A DNA stretch of 64,000 nucleotides from Coptis chinensis. Taxonomy: Eukaryota > Streptophyta > Magnoliopsida > Ranunculales > Ranunculaceae. Shown piece after piece: positions 22,823 to 33,850 of this stretch. The position numbers were made by a program, and so were the translations under genes. Positions within the stretch are counted from its first letter, which is position 1. Each line of letters starts with the position of its first letter. The notes under the pieces were generated by a model. The model saw only the letters and a list, made by a program, of their open reading frames with translations, did no database searches and was not told the DNA's origin. The stretch spans positions 88,317,501 to 88,381,500 of the forward strand of contig CM027378.1 in the NCBI GenBank assembly GCA_015680905.1. Direction: 5' to 3'.

Positions 22823-23060
22823 CGTATACACTATCTTGGTGTATATTTTCTAATCTCCTATATATTCGGTGTACCTCTTTTGTATATATTCTCCTTCCTA
22901 GTATAATTAGATTTCTTTCTATATGTAAATTCTTGATGAGAAAGTCTCTCAACTTGAAGGGAAAGTTACTCTTCCTGTACTTGTAATACGTTTATAAATA
23001 TATTGAAGTTTTATGTCTCACAGTGAAGTGAAGACACCAAAATCATCTCCATTCTTAACA
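22817..23060 (+). repeat. 3' LTR of the copia element
   Basis: 244 bp, reads identical to the 5' LTR over its whole length, followed by the target duplication caact. Confidence 0.95.
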
Positions 23061-23065
23061 CAACT

Positions 23066-23430
23066 TGAATAGATAATCTCGAAAATCACAAATGCAGACA
23101 AGAGAAATGGAGCTCATATATGTTCGTAACATGAACCAAGTGCTCCACAAATTTTAAATTTAAGACCATAGTATAAATTGCAGGGTTATACAGATATATC
23201 TTCTGAGATTCTCATAACTAGCGCAATGTACTATTTCTATATATCAAATCTACAGTTCACACAAGTGTCCATACTTATATATAAACCGGAAAATTTTGTA
23301 ATGATATGGTTAAACAACGAAAGGGGCAACAACAACCAGTACAAGGAATAGAAAAATGCTTAGTCGACTTTTTCGATAATTTCATCTCCAAAACTAAAAA
23401 CCACCATTCCCCTAAATAAGAATTTGCGCA
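23066..23430. other. Unique DNA between copia and the MULE-type element
   Basis: No coding region or repeat ends recognised. Confidence 0.3.
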
Positions 23431-23519
23431 AGAAATCAAGGGTTAATTAGACTAAACCCCCCAAAGTATGTATCCATTTAGATTAAACCCCCTACTATTT
23501 AAATTATTAGACTTAAATA

Positions 23520-24792
23520 AGATTAATTAGACTAAACCCCCCATTTTATATACATGTTTAGACTAAACCCCCCATTTTATAATTCCTTAGACATAAACCC
23601 CCATTATGTTTTCTCCCAATCACACCAACGTCAATATTTTACTTAATACCCTAATTGCCCTTCCCCAACTTGAAATAAATATAGCAACATTCATTCTGTT
23701 TCACACTCCCCTTTCTTTATAAATCTATCAATACATACTAACCAAACGCAAGTCCTTAATGCATAGCAACATAAAACCATCTACCACACCCGAAGCAAAA
23801 ACCGAAGCATATACATCATTCTAGATGGTGAGAAAATACAGATTCATTCCAAAAAATGGTGCCATTTCACTGTGTAGTTGGCAAAAGAAAAGGATCAGAT
23901 GCCTCCATAATCATTTCGCCTTTCAACTAAGATACATTAGTTTGCTAATTAATAGATTTTAAAAGTTTAGATTAATAACCATATGCATAAGGATTTTGGT
24001 CCTGAAACTACACATGCACTTTACTTTTCAACAGAAAACAATTATCTAAACACCTAAATGCAAGTTATACTGTCCAAAAAGCAAGGCTAGCTGCTTAATT
24101 GTCAGTCTAATGGGTAATGCCAAGTTCGTAGAAAATAAACTAGGATAGAGTTCAAATTCATGCATGGGAGAAGCACCCTTAGGATCAGGAGATATATATC
24201 CCAAGCAGCCAAGAGCCTTTAAAGAGACCAGTGCGCCTGACGAATGGAAGACCCATAGCCCCTGGAGTTTCTAAGTTCCACGTACTACCTATCACCCTGC
24301 TAACTGTTAGTTTCTAAGCTAACTATATATAAAAAAAAAATGATTTTCTTTTGCAAAATCAGTTGCCAAGCGTGAGTGTTTGCTAACTAAAAAACAATTT
24401 TGCTATTCTTCTAAACCAAATGTGTCTATTCTCATAACCAATTTCGGTTGTCGAAGATGAACTAATTCATGACCATCGAAAGAACATGACGTTGTCTACA
24501 ATAACCGTTAAAATGTGGTGAAAACATTGAATACTTCTCCTACGCCTTTGCACTAACAATAATAATAAATTTTGGTATATCGAGACCGCAGAATTTACAG
24601 CAAACACAAAGTGGTAAACCTTTAATAACATTCAGTTCCAAATTTTTGTGTCGTAGCTTACACTAAACACAAGGCCCAACAAGGGCAGTTAGGGTATTAA
24701 TTAAAATATTGACGTTGGTGTGATGGGGAGAAAATAAAATGGGGGTTTATGTCTAAGAAATCATAAAATGGGGGGTTTAGTCTAATTAACCC
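23520..24792. mobile_element. Inner MULE-type element nested in the outer one
   Basis: A 9-bp perfect direct repeat acttaaata (23511-23519 and 24793-24801) flanks a 1273-bp element. Its ends are gattaattagactaaac at left and the inverse (tctaattaaccc) at right, with TIRs of about 140 bp including caccaacgtcaatatttta. The left TIR has an extra 34-bp duplication of its own start (23555-23588). The first 20 bp of its TIR are shared with the outer element, so both belong to one end family. Internal sequence has no transposase and no recognised captured gene. Confidence 0.85.
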
Positions 24793-25299
24793 ACTTAAAT
24801 ATCCATTCTGGTTGTTATTTCATTTAATTCCATAACTACCCCTATTATATTTAACCCTTCCATCTTCTTTCTCGATCACTCGTCCTCCCCAATTTGATTC
24901 CACAATACAATCAGTCACAACCTAAATCCCATAACCCCAACACCAATAATGTACCCAACCTTAAGTAAACCCAATGATACTCAATTTCAACCTCCAAATA
25001 CTCAATTCCTTTGATTATTAGTCCAAAACAAATTGGATTATACTGAGTGAGTTTTGATTAAAAATAAAAATCTTCCGTTCCAAGAGAGCTCACTTATATT
25101 TTTGTTCCTTAAAACCTTCCCACCAACTTTTTGAATAGATTCCCCATTCAAAATATTTAAACTTAATAATCACACATTTTGAATTCCTAGCTCCTCACCC
25201 CACCAATTATTATTTCTCACTCTGAACCCAATTTCCAACTTCTTTAAACTCATTTCTAGCAAAATTGGCCTTTTTAAACTCAACTTCCTTAAAGGCATA

Positions 25300-25640
25300 T
25301 ATATAACTTCACCTAGAAAATGAATTCAAACCTAATTTTTTGTGGTTATGATATACTCACCATAAAGACCGTCTCCACACAAATTCAGCTATTTTGAAAA
25401 TCTCTAACATTGGCAAACAATGATTGCAAAAACTCAATATTTCTTGACCGTTATATTTCTTTTTAAAGATGATAACAATTTTTATCTATGTTAGAGGTTT
25501 TCAAATGAGCTGAAATTTTGTAGAGATGATTTTTATGGTGAGTACTTCATAACCACAAAAAATTATATTTGAATTCATTTTCTAGATGAAGTTTTACTTA
25601 CGTATTTATTTTAAGTTAACATAAGTAACTACTTTTTAGA
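25300..25640. repeat. Foldback MITE copy 1, left end truncated
   Basis: The left arm (25305-25412: aacttcacctagaaaatgaa, then caaacctaattttttgtgg) pairs with the right arm (about 25490-25600, inverse complement, with ttcattttctagatgaagtt), leaving a loop around 25415-25485. The outermost part of the left arm is missing. It is closely related to the intact copy at 25695-26087 and separated from it by a TA microsatellite. Confidence 0.75.
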
Positions 25641-25644
25641 GAAT

Positions 25645-25647
<3 letters not shown>

Positions 25648-25693
<46 letters not shown>
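25648..25693. repeat. (TA)n microsatellite
   Basis: A pure AT dinucleotide run of about 45 bp lies between the two foldback MITEs. Confidence 0.95.
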
Positions 25694-25694
<1 letters not shown>

Positions 25695-25696
<2 letters not shown>

Positions 25697-26085
25697 GCCG
25701 GATCTTAGAAGTACATACTTATTTTAAGTTAAAATAAGTACGTAATTAAAACTTCACCTAAAAAATGAATTCAAACCTAATGTTTTGTGGATATTATCTA
25801 CTCACCATAAACATCGTCTCTATTTCAACTCATTTGGAAATCTCTAACTTAGGCAAAAGATGATTGCAAAAATACTATTTTCTGGACCATTAGATTTCTT
25901 TTTAAAGATGACAACAATTTTTAGCTAGGTTAGAAGTTTCTAAATGAGTTCAAATTTTGTGGAGATGATCTTTATGGCATGTAGGTAATACCCACAAAAA
26001 ATTAAAGTTGAATTTATTTTCTAGGTGATGTTTTACTTACGGACTTATTTTACTTTAAAATAAGTATGTACTTCTAAGATCGGGC

Positions 26086-26087
<2 letters not shown>
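25695..26087. repeat. Foldback MITE copy 2, complete
   Basis: Termini aggccggatcttagaagta and inverse complement aggcccgatcttagaagta begin arms of about 150 bp that can form a hairpin covering most of the 393-bp element. It is flanked on both sides by TA repeats, consistent with TA target preference; superfamily not certain. Confidence 0.8.

Positions 26088-26148
<61 letters not shown>
26088..26148. repeat. (TA)n microsatellite
   Basis: An AT dinucleotide run of about 60 bp abuts the right end of the complete foldback MITE. Confidence 0.95.
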
Positions 26149-26152
<4 letters not shown>

Positions 26153-26617
26153 AATTAGGTAAGTTAGATTTGAGTCCTAACGATGTGGGGCCATTTTGAA
26201 TTGGAAGAGAGCTAGCTAGATACTGCAAAAAGTTTTAAATGTTGTATTTAAGGAGGACAACATGCTATAACGTTTGCTGAATAGATGATTGCCATTTATC
26301 ACAATCAATTGAATTGTAGCATAATGAGAATAATGAGTAGAAGGGGTTACAATATAGTATGAACAATTTACTAAGTAGATATCGTTTCAAATTATTAGTA
26401 CTTGGGTTATAATTTTGTATAGATATATATGGTGGTAATGTTAGCAAAAATAGAGTAGGAGAGTGATTGATGAGGAAAATAATAATAGAGATACTTTTGG
26501 AATTAAGTGAAACATCAACCAAAATGGGTATTTAAGTTTAATGATTTAAATAATAAGAGGTTTAATCTAAACTGGTACAAACTTTGGGGGTTTTAGTCTA
26601 ATTAACCCAAAAATCAA

Positions 26618-27133
26618 TTCACAATTGCAATTTACACGATATCCTAAACAAAATACACACAGAGAAAAACCAATAAAAAAAAACCAAATCAAGAAGAAAA
26701 ACCAACATACAAAAAGGTTGAATCTTTAAGCTTGAAATACTCACCAAAGGGTATCGGGGTTCCAATTATAGTTATGCAATCATCAACCAAAGCAGCAGAG
26801 AATCCATCAACGAGGTCAGTCATAAGATCTGTTCACATTTGAGGAAGAGGTTTTGAGCATGGAGGAGGGACAAAATTTGGGTTCAAGAAGAGAGGGTCTG
26901 AGCTATCCACTGAAATTAATTGAGTGAAGTACTTGGCAGCAACAGTGGCAATGATAAGAGAATGAAACCCTAGTTGGGATAGATGAGGAGTAGCGGCAGT
27001 GAGAGAGAAGAGAAAGAGAGTTGTGTTTTCTATTTCACGAAATAATATGAGCGCAATTTTTTTTTTCATTTCCCTCTTTCGCCAAAATTTTGAAATTTGT
27101 TTGGGTTTCAGGATTTGTAACACTTATTACATG
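26618..27133 (-). other. Intergenic; 96-codon minus-strand ORF of unknown status
   Basis: The ORF at 26833-27123 (starts MLQILKPKQISKFW) has a basic start and a hydrophobic centre (LFLFSLTAATPHLSQLGF). No family recognised and no splice context verified. It may be random. Confidence 0.2.
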
Positions 27134-27141
27134 GTTTTATC

Positions 27142-27672
27142 TAGGGCGGAACTTGGGTCGGGTTAGCCCAAGCCCGATAGACTAAAACCCGACTTTTGTT
27201 GGTCCTAGGTTAACATGTCAGATCCGTGGTCCGGGCTTGGTTTTGTAAAATCAAAACCCGACTCGGTTTTGGGTTGGGCTCAGGTTAGAATATAAAAAAC
27301 CGAAATACTGGAGCCCGTGTGCATATATATACGTATATATTTCATTCCTTCTATTTTTGTAAAAAATAAGGTCGAAAATCTCTATTTTAGAGAAAATAAC
27401 GTAATCAACAAAGTTAGTTTTTCTTTCAAACAATCAAATCTCTTTGATTTCATTAGAAGATTTCAATTTCGGTGTTTTTTACCTCATAATTCCAAAAAGA
27501 AATCCGAAAAGTTTGACCAACCTAACCCGAATTCGTCAGGCTATGACTTAGGCAAAAAATTTAAGGACCGACTAGGGCTTGGTCGTCCCATGCTTGGGCT
27601 GAAGCATTTGAAACTCGAGTTGGGCTCGGGTTATATCTCAACCCGACCCAACCCGCCCGAGTTCCACCCCTA
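27142..27672. mobile_element. Non-autonomous hAT element
   Basis: Termini tagggcggaacttgggtcgg and, inverted, taggggtggaactcgggcgg form imperfect TIRs. A perfect 8-bp target duplication gttttatc flanks it (27134-27141 and 27673-27680). The 531-bp interior has no transposase. The 118-codon frame inside is formed by the low-complexity CCCGA-rich end and is not a gene. Confidence 0.85.
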
Positions 27673-27724
27673 GTTTTATCCAATTTGAGAATGTTATAAA
27701 TTAATTCTAAAAAGTTATCCGAAT

Positions 27725-27842
27725 TAAAGTAACACTATACAACATTCCCAACGTTTTTATAGCGTTAGCGACTTACCAATGGTAAAAAAGTGTTACAAGT
27801 CAAAAAAGGTGTGTGTTGCAATTATCCTGTTATAGTGTAGTG
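27725..27842 (-). repeat. Possible CACTA transposon end
   Basis: On the minus strand it starts cactacactataacagg and contains the subterminal phrase taacacttttttaccattgg, as in the ends of plant CACTA elements. The hAT element may have inserted within it. No opposite end or transposase was found. Confidence 0.35.
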
Positions 27843-30292
27843 ATATACCCATACACACCCCTAACTGGTTTGGATAACAATTTTATTTTGTCGAATTGTT
27901 TGAATAACTTTGAAATTGCAAATTTGCAATGAATGATGGTAACACCTAATTTTCAGCAGCATGAAACATGAAACATTTAGGGTGGTACACCTTCAGCCGT
28001 TCCAGTTAAAATGAGGCAAAAGCGCCAAATTGTAGACCGCGCAAGCGAGATCCACGCGCCACCACACAACCCAAATCCACATAGTCACGCGAAATTAACT
28101 TTAGTTATCATATGCTGAAAAGTCAATGCACCAAACTGATAATTGTGCTCATGTTGATAATAGGGCAAGGAATGGGTTGGATATGACCATATATCCGATT
28201 ACCCGAAACCGAACTGAAACCGGAACCGTGTATAGCAGTTATGGGTCTTAAAATGTTAGACCCATTAAAAGTGAGTCTTCAAGAACTGAACCAATAAATA
28301 ACATATCCTATTAGAACCGAATAGTAAAAAAACCGGTGGGTACCGGAACCGAAACCGATTATTATGATGATTTTGATATATAAAGTTTAGTATTATATTA
28401 CACTAAATAAATGCAAACTCAAACATTATAGTATATAGTGTTTTTTTTAAGTGTAAAATTCTACTAAATATATAGGGGTAGCATAATAGTGAATGTATGT
28501 TATGTAGCATTACATTGAATATGTGTAGGATAAATATCTCAATTAGTAGAGTACACCATAATTAACATGGACATTTAAATTGGACCAGCCTTTGTTCTAC
28601 CACTAAATACCCTTGATAAAATATTCTAACAAATTATTCAATGCCTTTAAGAAAGACTATTTCATCATTTCAAAATTGACTACCATTTATACCCTTAAGA
28701 TTACATAGTACTTAAAGGATGTATGTGTAAATTTAAGTCGTAAATCAACTACATGCCACTGTTCAATTGTTCGCGAGTTAGCCTAAACATTAATTGCCAA
28801 ATTATTACCATTAATACCGAAATTAAATGAAAGTAAACTAGCCATCTCTCTCTTCTTCTTCTTTTCTTCTTATGCGCCCATTTCTCTTTCCCAAATCTCT
28901 CCTAATTTGCTCTCTTAAAAAAACTAAAATGGAAAGCCAAAAAAAAAAAAAAACATATATCCCTGATCCAAGAGGAAGCACAGGTCAAAGTCTACATACA
29001 ACAAGAGATTAGGATGATTGATCTTTCATTGCATAAATACTCATGGCTAACATGAATATTAGAGATATCAACAATGGCAATGAAGAAATTAGATACATGA
29101 TGATCAACAGTGATAAGGTTAGTAGAGGTTTCTAAATATGGTTATTGGTATTTGGGAATTTCATGGGGTGGGGTTTGCAAATTTAGTATTTGTGTGTATA
29201 CTGTCATGATTTAGCCACAACGATATTTTTTTTTTTCCCATTATTGAAAATTTCTCTTCAATTGGTTTATTTCATTGTGTCTCAATCTGAGCCGGAAGCT
29301 TTAATATAACCAACTTTGGTTTTTCTTTTCCAACGCAATTTTTTTATTGCTCCTAATTTCGGATGATTCTGGAAGTTCTATTTGAGGTCGTGTCATTGTA
29401 GTTTTGTTTTTCTTTGTATATATCATATTCTCAGTTCTGTATATTGACTATGAAATTTCTAATTTTTTTTTTCATTTATTTAATTTTTTTGCATAGGAAT
29501 TGTAATGATCAATTGCTACCCTTAACATACACATACTTGCTGCAATCTTACATTATGTTGTTTTTTTTGTTCGTGTCACTCGAGAATATGAAAAATCTTG
29601 CGTGGAGTTTGAAGCAAAGAGTGATGATTGTAATGTCATAGATGTTGAGTGGAAATCTTTAACAAAAACAAATACTTCACACAGTCCCTTCCATTTTGTT
29701 CATTCTTCTCTTCTCCCCGAGTCGCCGAAATGAGCTTGGATGCGTAACCAAAGGTATTTCTCATGCTTTCGCATCTCTTTTGTCTGTTATTTTTAACTTC
29801 ATATGTAGCATCTCTATAGCATTTTCAAGGAATAAAAACTCTTCAATCACTCTTGACATCGTTGTGTTTAGTTGTCGCTTTACACTACAAATGAGCAGCT
29901 AGCACCATAGGAGATCCCACAGCACATAGTATATACCAGCTAGGCGCGAAGCATATGTAGAATGCACCATTGGAGATTCTCAACAAGTTTCTTTTTTATT
30001 GTATAAAATTCAATATACTCTGAGAATTATAGTATTTTTTTTTTTTTTTTTTTAAGAAAGTTTAGTAATTAGTATATGGTATCTTTCTAATAAGCTTTTC
30101 TATATATATGAGTTCTTTAATGCATATGACTATATGAGTTCTTCCTATATATATATAAGAAGTAGTTTTGTTTTATTGATAGACGACAGGAAGCTGGTAA
30201 TATTTAAGATTGCCTTTGTTTTCTACTGGAGTTATTAATTCATTCCTTTCATCATCAATGAATGCAGCTTGTGATATTGGACATTTTCATCA
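27843..30292. other. Gene-poor DNA left of the LINE
   Basis: It contains a CCGGAACC-rich relic at about 28165-28370 that resembles decayed hAT ends, CT-rich stretches at 28850-28900, and poly(T) runs at 29227 and 30034. The 28-bp phrase around 28550 (caccataattaac, then catttaaatt) recurs at about 39370. No gene recognised. Confidence 0.3.
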
Positions 30293-30398
30293 TTAGGGAC
30301 ACTAGCATTTTTTTTTTTTTTTTTGCTAAAAGGTAATTGATTAAATAAATAAAATGAAAAGTTACAGCTAATGGTGAAATGCAAGGAAATTCACTAAA

Positions 30399-31745
30399 TA
30401 TGTTATAGCTAATGGTGAAAACACTTCCCTGTGGTAGGACTTGTGGTGTAGTGAGATTCCCCTCATAGAGAATGCTCTTGCAAGAGATAATATTCAGTTA
30501 CCTCTATTTGCAAAGGTTAGTGAGCTGATCACAGATGGAAGATGGAATAGATTGGTAAGTGAACTACCTCAATCACCTCTTAAGTGCCAAATTCTTCTTA
30601 CGGATATTAATGGGTATGTTACTAGAGATTCTATTGTTTGGTCTCCATCCCCAAATGGACTTTTTAGTTTAAAAGCGACATACTCAGCCATGAGAATACC
30701 AAGAGAGAAAGTGTGGTGGTGTAGTTTGGTCTGGGGTAAGTATGTTGTGCCTCGTTATTCATTCACTACATGGCAACTTCTTTCCAACAACCTGCCTACT
30801 CAAGACAGATTGGTTAAAAAGAAGGTGCTACAGCAATCCTCTTGTTGCCTATGTAATCAGTCCAAAGAAAACTCTTTGCATCTGTTCTTTGAGTGCCATT
30901 ACAGTAAATCCGTTTGGAGGGCTGTTAAACAGGAATTGGGAATCCATTTGAACTCATCGGATGGGAATGGTATATGGTTAGAACTTATACAGCTTTGCAA
31001 CAAGAAGTCCTTGGAAGCAGAGGTTATCAAAGTTTTCTTATGCGCCACAATAAGTTACATCTGGCAGGAAAGGAACTTCAGAAGGTTTAGAAACATCACA
31101 CAACCGTGGGAAGTGGTGAGGAATAAGCTAGTCACAGAAACAAAAAATTTCCTCCAAGGTCAGCTTACAAAAGTTCAAGTGGATAATCGGGAAAAGGCAC
31201 TATTAGAGAGAATTGGACTGATTATGGAGTACAAGGTAAGATTACCAACCCCATGTGTTTGGAGTAAACCAGCGGTAGGCTTTGTAAAACTGAACACAGA
31301 TGGTGCAGTGTTAGATCATAGAAGTGCAATAGGAGGAGCAGCAAGAGACTCCAATGGTAAGGTTATGTTTGCAGGGGGAGGAGGACGTAAATCAATGATT
31401 TATTAGGAGTTAAAAGCTATCATGCAAGGATTACAAGGTTGTGTGGTCTGCCGTTTTATGAAGGTAATAGTTGCATCAGATTCACAGAGTGCGATCAACA
31501 TTCTAAAGAAGAAAGAGAAATCACCTTGGTTCTGTTAGAATCTGGTAGGTGCTATTGAATTGTTTTGTACTAAGCTTACCTGTGTTGAGTTTATACATGT
31601 TTATCGAGAGACGAACAGAGTAGCTGACCACCTGGCAGCTCTAGATAATTGCAATTATGGTGTGCAGTACTGTATACCTCCCCTGAGTTTGCAACTCATG
31701 TGTTTGGTGGAGGAGGACAAGTGTAAGGTATTTTTGAGAGTTTAA
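30399..31745 (+). pseudogene. LINE ORF2 C-terminus: zf-RVT and RNase H
   Basis: A single frame with three in-frame stops (TAG at 30435, 31404 and 31536) but no frameshift. zf-RVT: YSFTTWQLLSNNLPTQDRL, CCLCNQSKENSLHLFFECH. RNase H: GFVKLNTDGAVLDHRSAIGG (Asp), ELKAIMQGL (Glu), VIVASDSQSAINIL (Asp) and FIHVYRETNRVADHLAAL (Asp), so all four catalytic acids are readable. RT and endonuclease are absent through 5' truncation. Confidence 0.85.
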
Positions 31746-31792
31746 TGCAGGTAAGGGTCTACCTAACCCTAAACTTTGTTCAAAAAATAATA
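30399..31792 (+). mobile_element. Plus-strand LINE 3' fragment nested in the minus-strand LINE
   Basis: It starts abruptly in ORF2 (ANGENTSLW, then DLWCSEIPLIENAL), runs through zf-RVT and RNase H to a stop at 31743-31745, then a short 3' UTR ending in an A-rich tail (caaaaaataataat). It interrupts the 3' region of the minus-strand LINE, so it inserted later. A short direct repeat agctaatggtgaaa lies at about 30364 and 30405, at the left junction only. A clear target duplication was not found. Confidence 0.8.
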
Positions 31793-31859
31793 ATATGAAG
31801 AGTAAAAGTTGTCTAATGTGAGTAACATCATATGTGTACCCACCTATTACATCCCAAAA

Positions 31860-32336
31860 TTAAGTAGTGAAACGAAAGTAGGTAGTAAAATGGTTCTCCA
31901 AGTTTCTCATGAATAGAGACCTTGTGTCCCACCATTTACTTTCACCCCTTTGTAGTGTTGCACCATGTCTCGAGCAATTGTTCGCTCCTAAATTAGTTTC
32001 TCGCCATGTTGTTGTTACATTTATCCATGTGGCTTTCTCCTTCAGCTGCTTCCATTTTGCTCTAACTTTCCAATGTACTGTGTCCTCTTGAAAGGCTTTA
32101 ACCACTTAGGAAGAATCTGATTCAACCCATATATATTTCCAGTCAAGATCCAATGCTCTCTGAATTCCTTCTATAATAGCAAAAGTTTCTGCCATATAGT
32201 TAGTTGCTATACCTAAACCCCCTGCTGCTGCCCCCAAAAAAATTCCCTTTGTAGTCCCTTAGAACTATTCCCGAACCTACCATTCCTCGATTGCCTCTTG
32301 AGCTTCCATTTGCATTAACTTTTATGATCCCAGGGG
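31860..32336 (-). pseudogene. LINE ORF2, RNase H domain (broken)
   Basis: Pieces in shifting frames read KVNANGSSRGNRGMVGSGIV, LRDYKGNFF, YMAETFAIIEGIQRAL and WVESDSSLVVKAFQED, the order of the RNase H fold in plant LINEs. The first catalytic Asp appears replaced by Asn (KVNANG for the usual NTDG). At least two frameshifts. Confidence 0.7.
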
Positions 32337-32346
32337 TTGGGGGAAA

Positions 32347-32976
32347 CTAATAACATTCAATAATTTGAGGGGCTCTTCTGAGTTTATGTGGAAGATTGAA
32401 GGTGTGCAAAGCTTTCATGTCAGTCATGCAATTGTTCATAGTACCTGATGAATTGTGATAAGCTCTGATGATGACTCTCCTAGTGAGAAAGCAAGTAGTA
32501 GAAAAACTGGATTTCTTTTGATCATAGAGCACCTTATTCCGATTTTTCCACAAACTAACCATGTTTGTCAGTGAACAAGCTTTCCACATATCAAGGATCA
32601 ATGAGCTATGGTGTTTGCTTTGTTGCATAATATCATTGAAGGATTTGATAGATGGTTGAATGCTGAAAATTTGTCGGGCATGATTCCAAACTCTCTTTGC
32701 GAGAAGACACTGATACAGGATGTGGTCGAGGGTTTCTTCTTCCTGCTTGTAGATACAGCATCGGGAGGCAAGGTGTGTCTTCCTCTTTTGTAACTGATCA
32801 TCTGTTCTCAAATCCCTCCTTATTAATTTCCATGTGATGCCTTGCATTTTGGGAAGTATCTTAGCGCTCCAGATGAACCTGCAACTCATATGTTTCGCTG
32901 ATTTTTTTCTTGGTGTCCTCGTGTGCTGCTGCGACTGAAAATATCCCTTTGCCATCAGATAACCAGATTCTTTCAT
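32347..32976 (-). pseudogene. LINE ORF2, zinc-binding (zf-RVT) domain
   Basis: A frame of 209 codons. FIWSAKILPKMQGITWKLI, LRTDDQLQKRKTHLASRCC and DHILYQCLLAKRVWNH match zf-RVT, which normally supplies Cys and His ligands (here CCIY in place of the usual CxxC, so probably impaired). It ends with a hydrophilic linker before RNase H. Confidence 0.75.
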
Positions 32977-33220
32977 CCACCTTTTAGAGTCATCATGTTA
33001 TTGGAGAGAGAGAGGATTAATATCGATTGCCTGCAGCACTTGTGTAATGTTGCTTGAAAATTCCCAATGCCTACCTTGAATGAATTCATGTAGTCGGCCT
33101 TGAAACTTCCTGATAGTTTTACTTTCTGCTGGAAAAAAATCGCAAATAGGTTTCTGGTGTAGCTAATTCTTTCGCCAAATATTTATTGAAGAGCCATTAC
33201 CCACTACCCATCCATGAAGT

Positions 33221-33850
33221 TCAGACATTTCCTTTAGGGCCCATCTTATGCCCCACCCAAACTGTCGAGGTCTTGTAATCAGTCCATGCGCCTGACCGAT
33301 TTGTGTATTTTCCTCTCATAAACTTCAACCAGTCATTCTCTTCAGTGAGAAGTCCCCAAGCTTGTTTCATGAGCATTGAGAGGTTGATATCTTTCAGTCT
33401 CCGTATGCCTAATCCACCTTCCTCTAAAGGTTTGCATGTTTTTTCCCAGGACACCGTAAAAGATTTCCTTTCAGCAGGATTACCACTCCAAATGAAATTC
33501 CTGATGATGCTCTCACATTCTTTGATCACTGATTGTGGCCATTTGTAGATTGCCATATTGTGGACTAGAATACTATTTAGAACATGTCTCGCCAAAACAA
33601 CTCTTCCTTGAAATGATAGCATTTTCCCCGCCCATCCTGCAGCTCTTTTTCTAATCTTGTCCACTAACGGTGCCAATGCCGCTTTTGTCACTCTACCCAT
33701 GATCAATGGCACTCCAAGATATTTCTCTGGTAAGCTCCCTTCTTTGACTCCCATTGTCTCCTGGATCAAAATCTTCCTTCTGTTTTGCATTGGGCTTAGA
33801 AAAATCTTGCATTTCTCCTTATTTATGAGCTGGCCAGAGGTGTCTTGATA
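33221..33850 (-). pseudogene. LINE ORF2, reverse transcriptase C-terminal part
   Basis: Motifs typical of plant L1 ORF2 downstream of the RT core: INKEKCKIFLSP, LPEKYLGVPLIMGRVTKA, WAGKMLSFQGRVVLARHVL, FIWSGNPAERKSFTVSW and GGLGIRRLKDINLSMLMKQ. The catalytic YADD region is not included because of 5' truncation. The frame shifts after VWVGHKMGPKGNV, near 33225. Confidence 0.85.

Larger units (their letters stand above)
18090..23060 (+). mobile_element. Complete Ty1/copia retrotransposon, very recent insertion
   Basis: The 4971-bp element has two 244-bp LTRs that read identical by eye, a 5-bp direct target duplication caact (18085-18089 and 23061-23065), a tRNA-Met primer site, a polypurine tract, and the copia domain order gag, protease, integrase, RT, RNase H. 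Identical LTRs imply little time since insertion. Nevertheless gag has several frameshifts, protease and integrase are out of frame, and integrase and RT are separated by a stop. It was therefore either copied in trans from a defective parent or carries assembly errors. Confidence 0.95.
23440..26608. mobile_element. Outer MULE-type inverted-repeat element (non-autonomous)
   Basis: Ends gggttaattagactaaa at the left and its inverse at 26590-26608 extend into terminal inverted repeats of at least about 115 bp once the nested inner element is removed. Left TIR = 23440-23519 plus 24802-24840; right TIR = about 26490-26608. Flanks agaaatcaa (23431-23439) and aaaaatcaa (26609-26617) form a 9-bp target duplication with one mismatch. 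Long TIRs plus 9-bp duplications point to the Mutator superfamily. No transposase frame is present. Internal DNA holds two foldback MITEs and two (TA)n tracts. Confidence 0.75.

Noticed and set aside
27317..27673. 118-codon plus-strand ORF
   Set aside because: Lies wholly inside the hAT element; its end is the low-complexity TIR translated.
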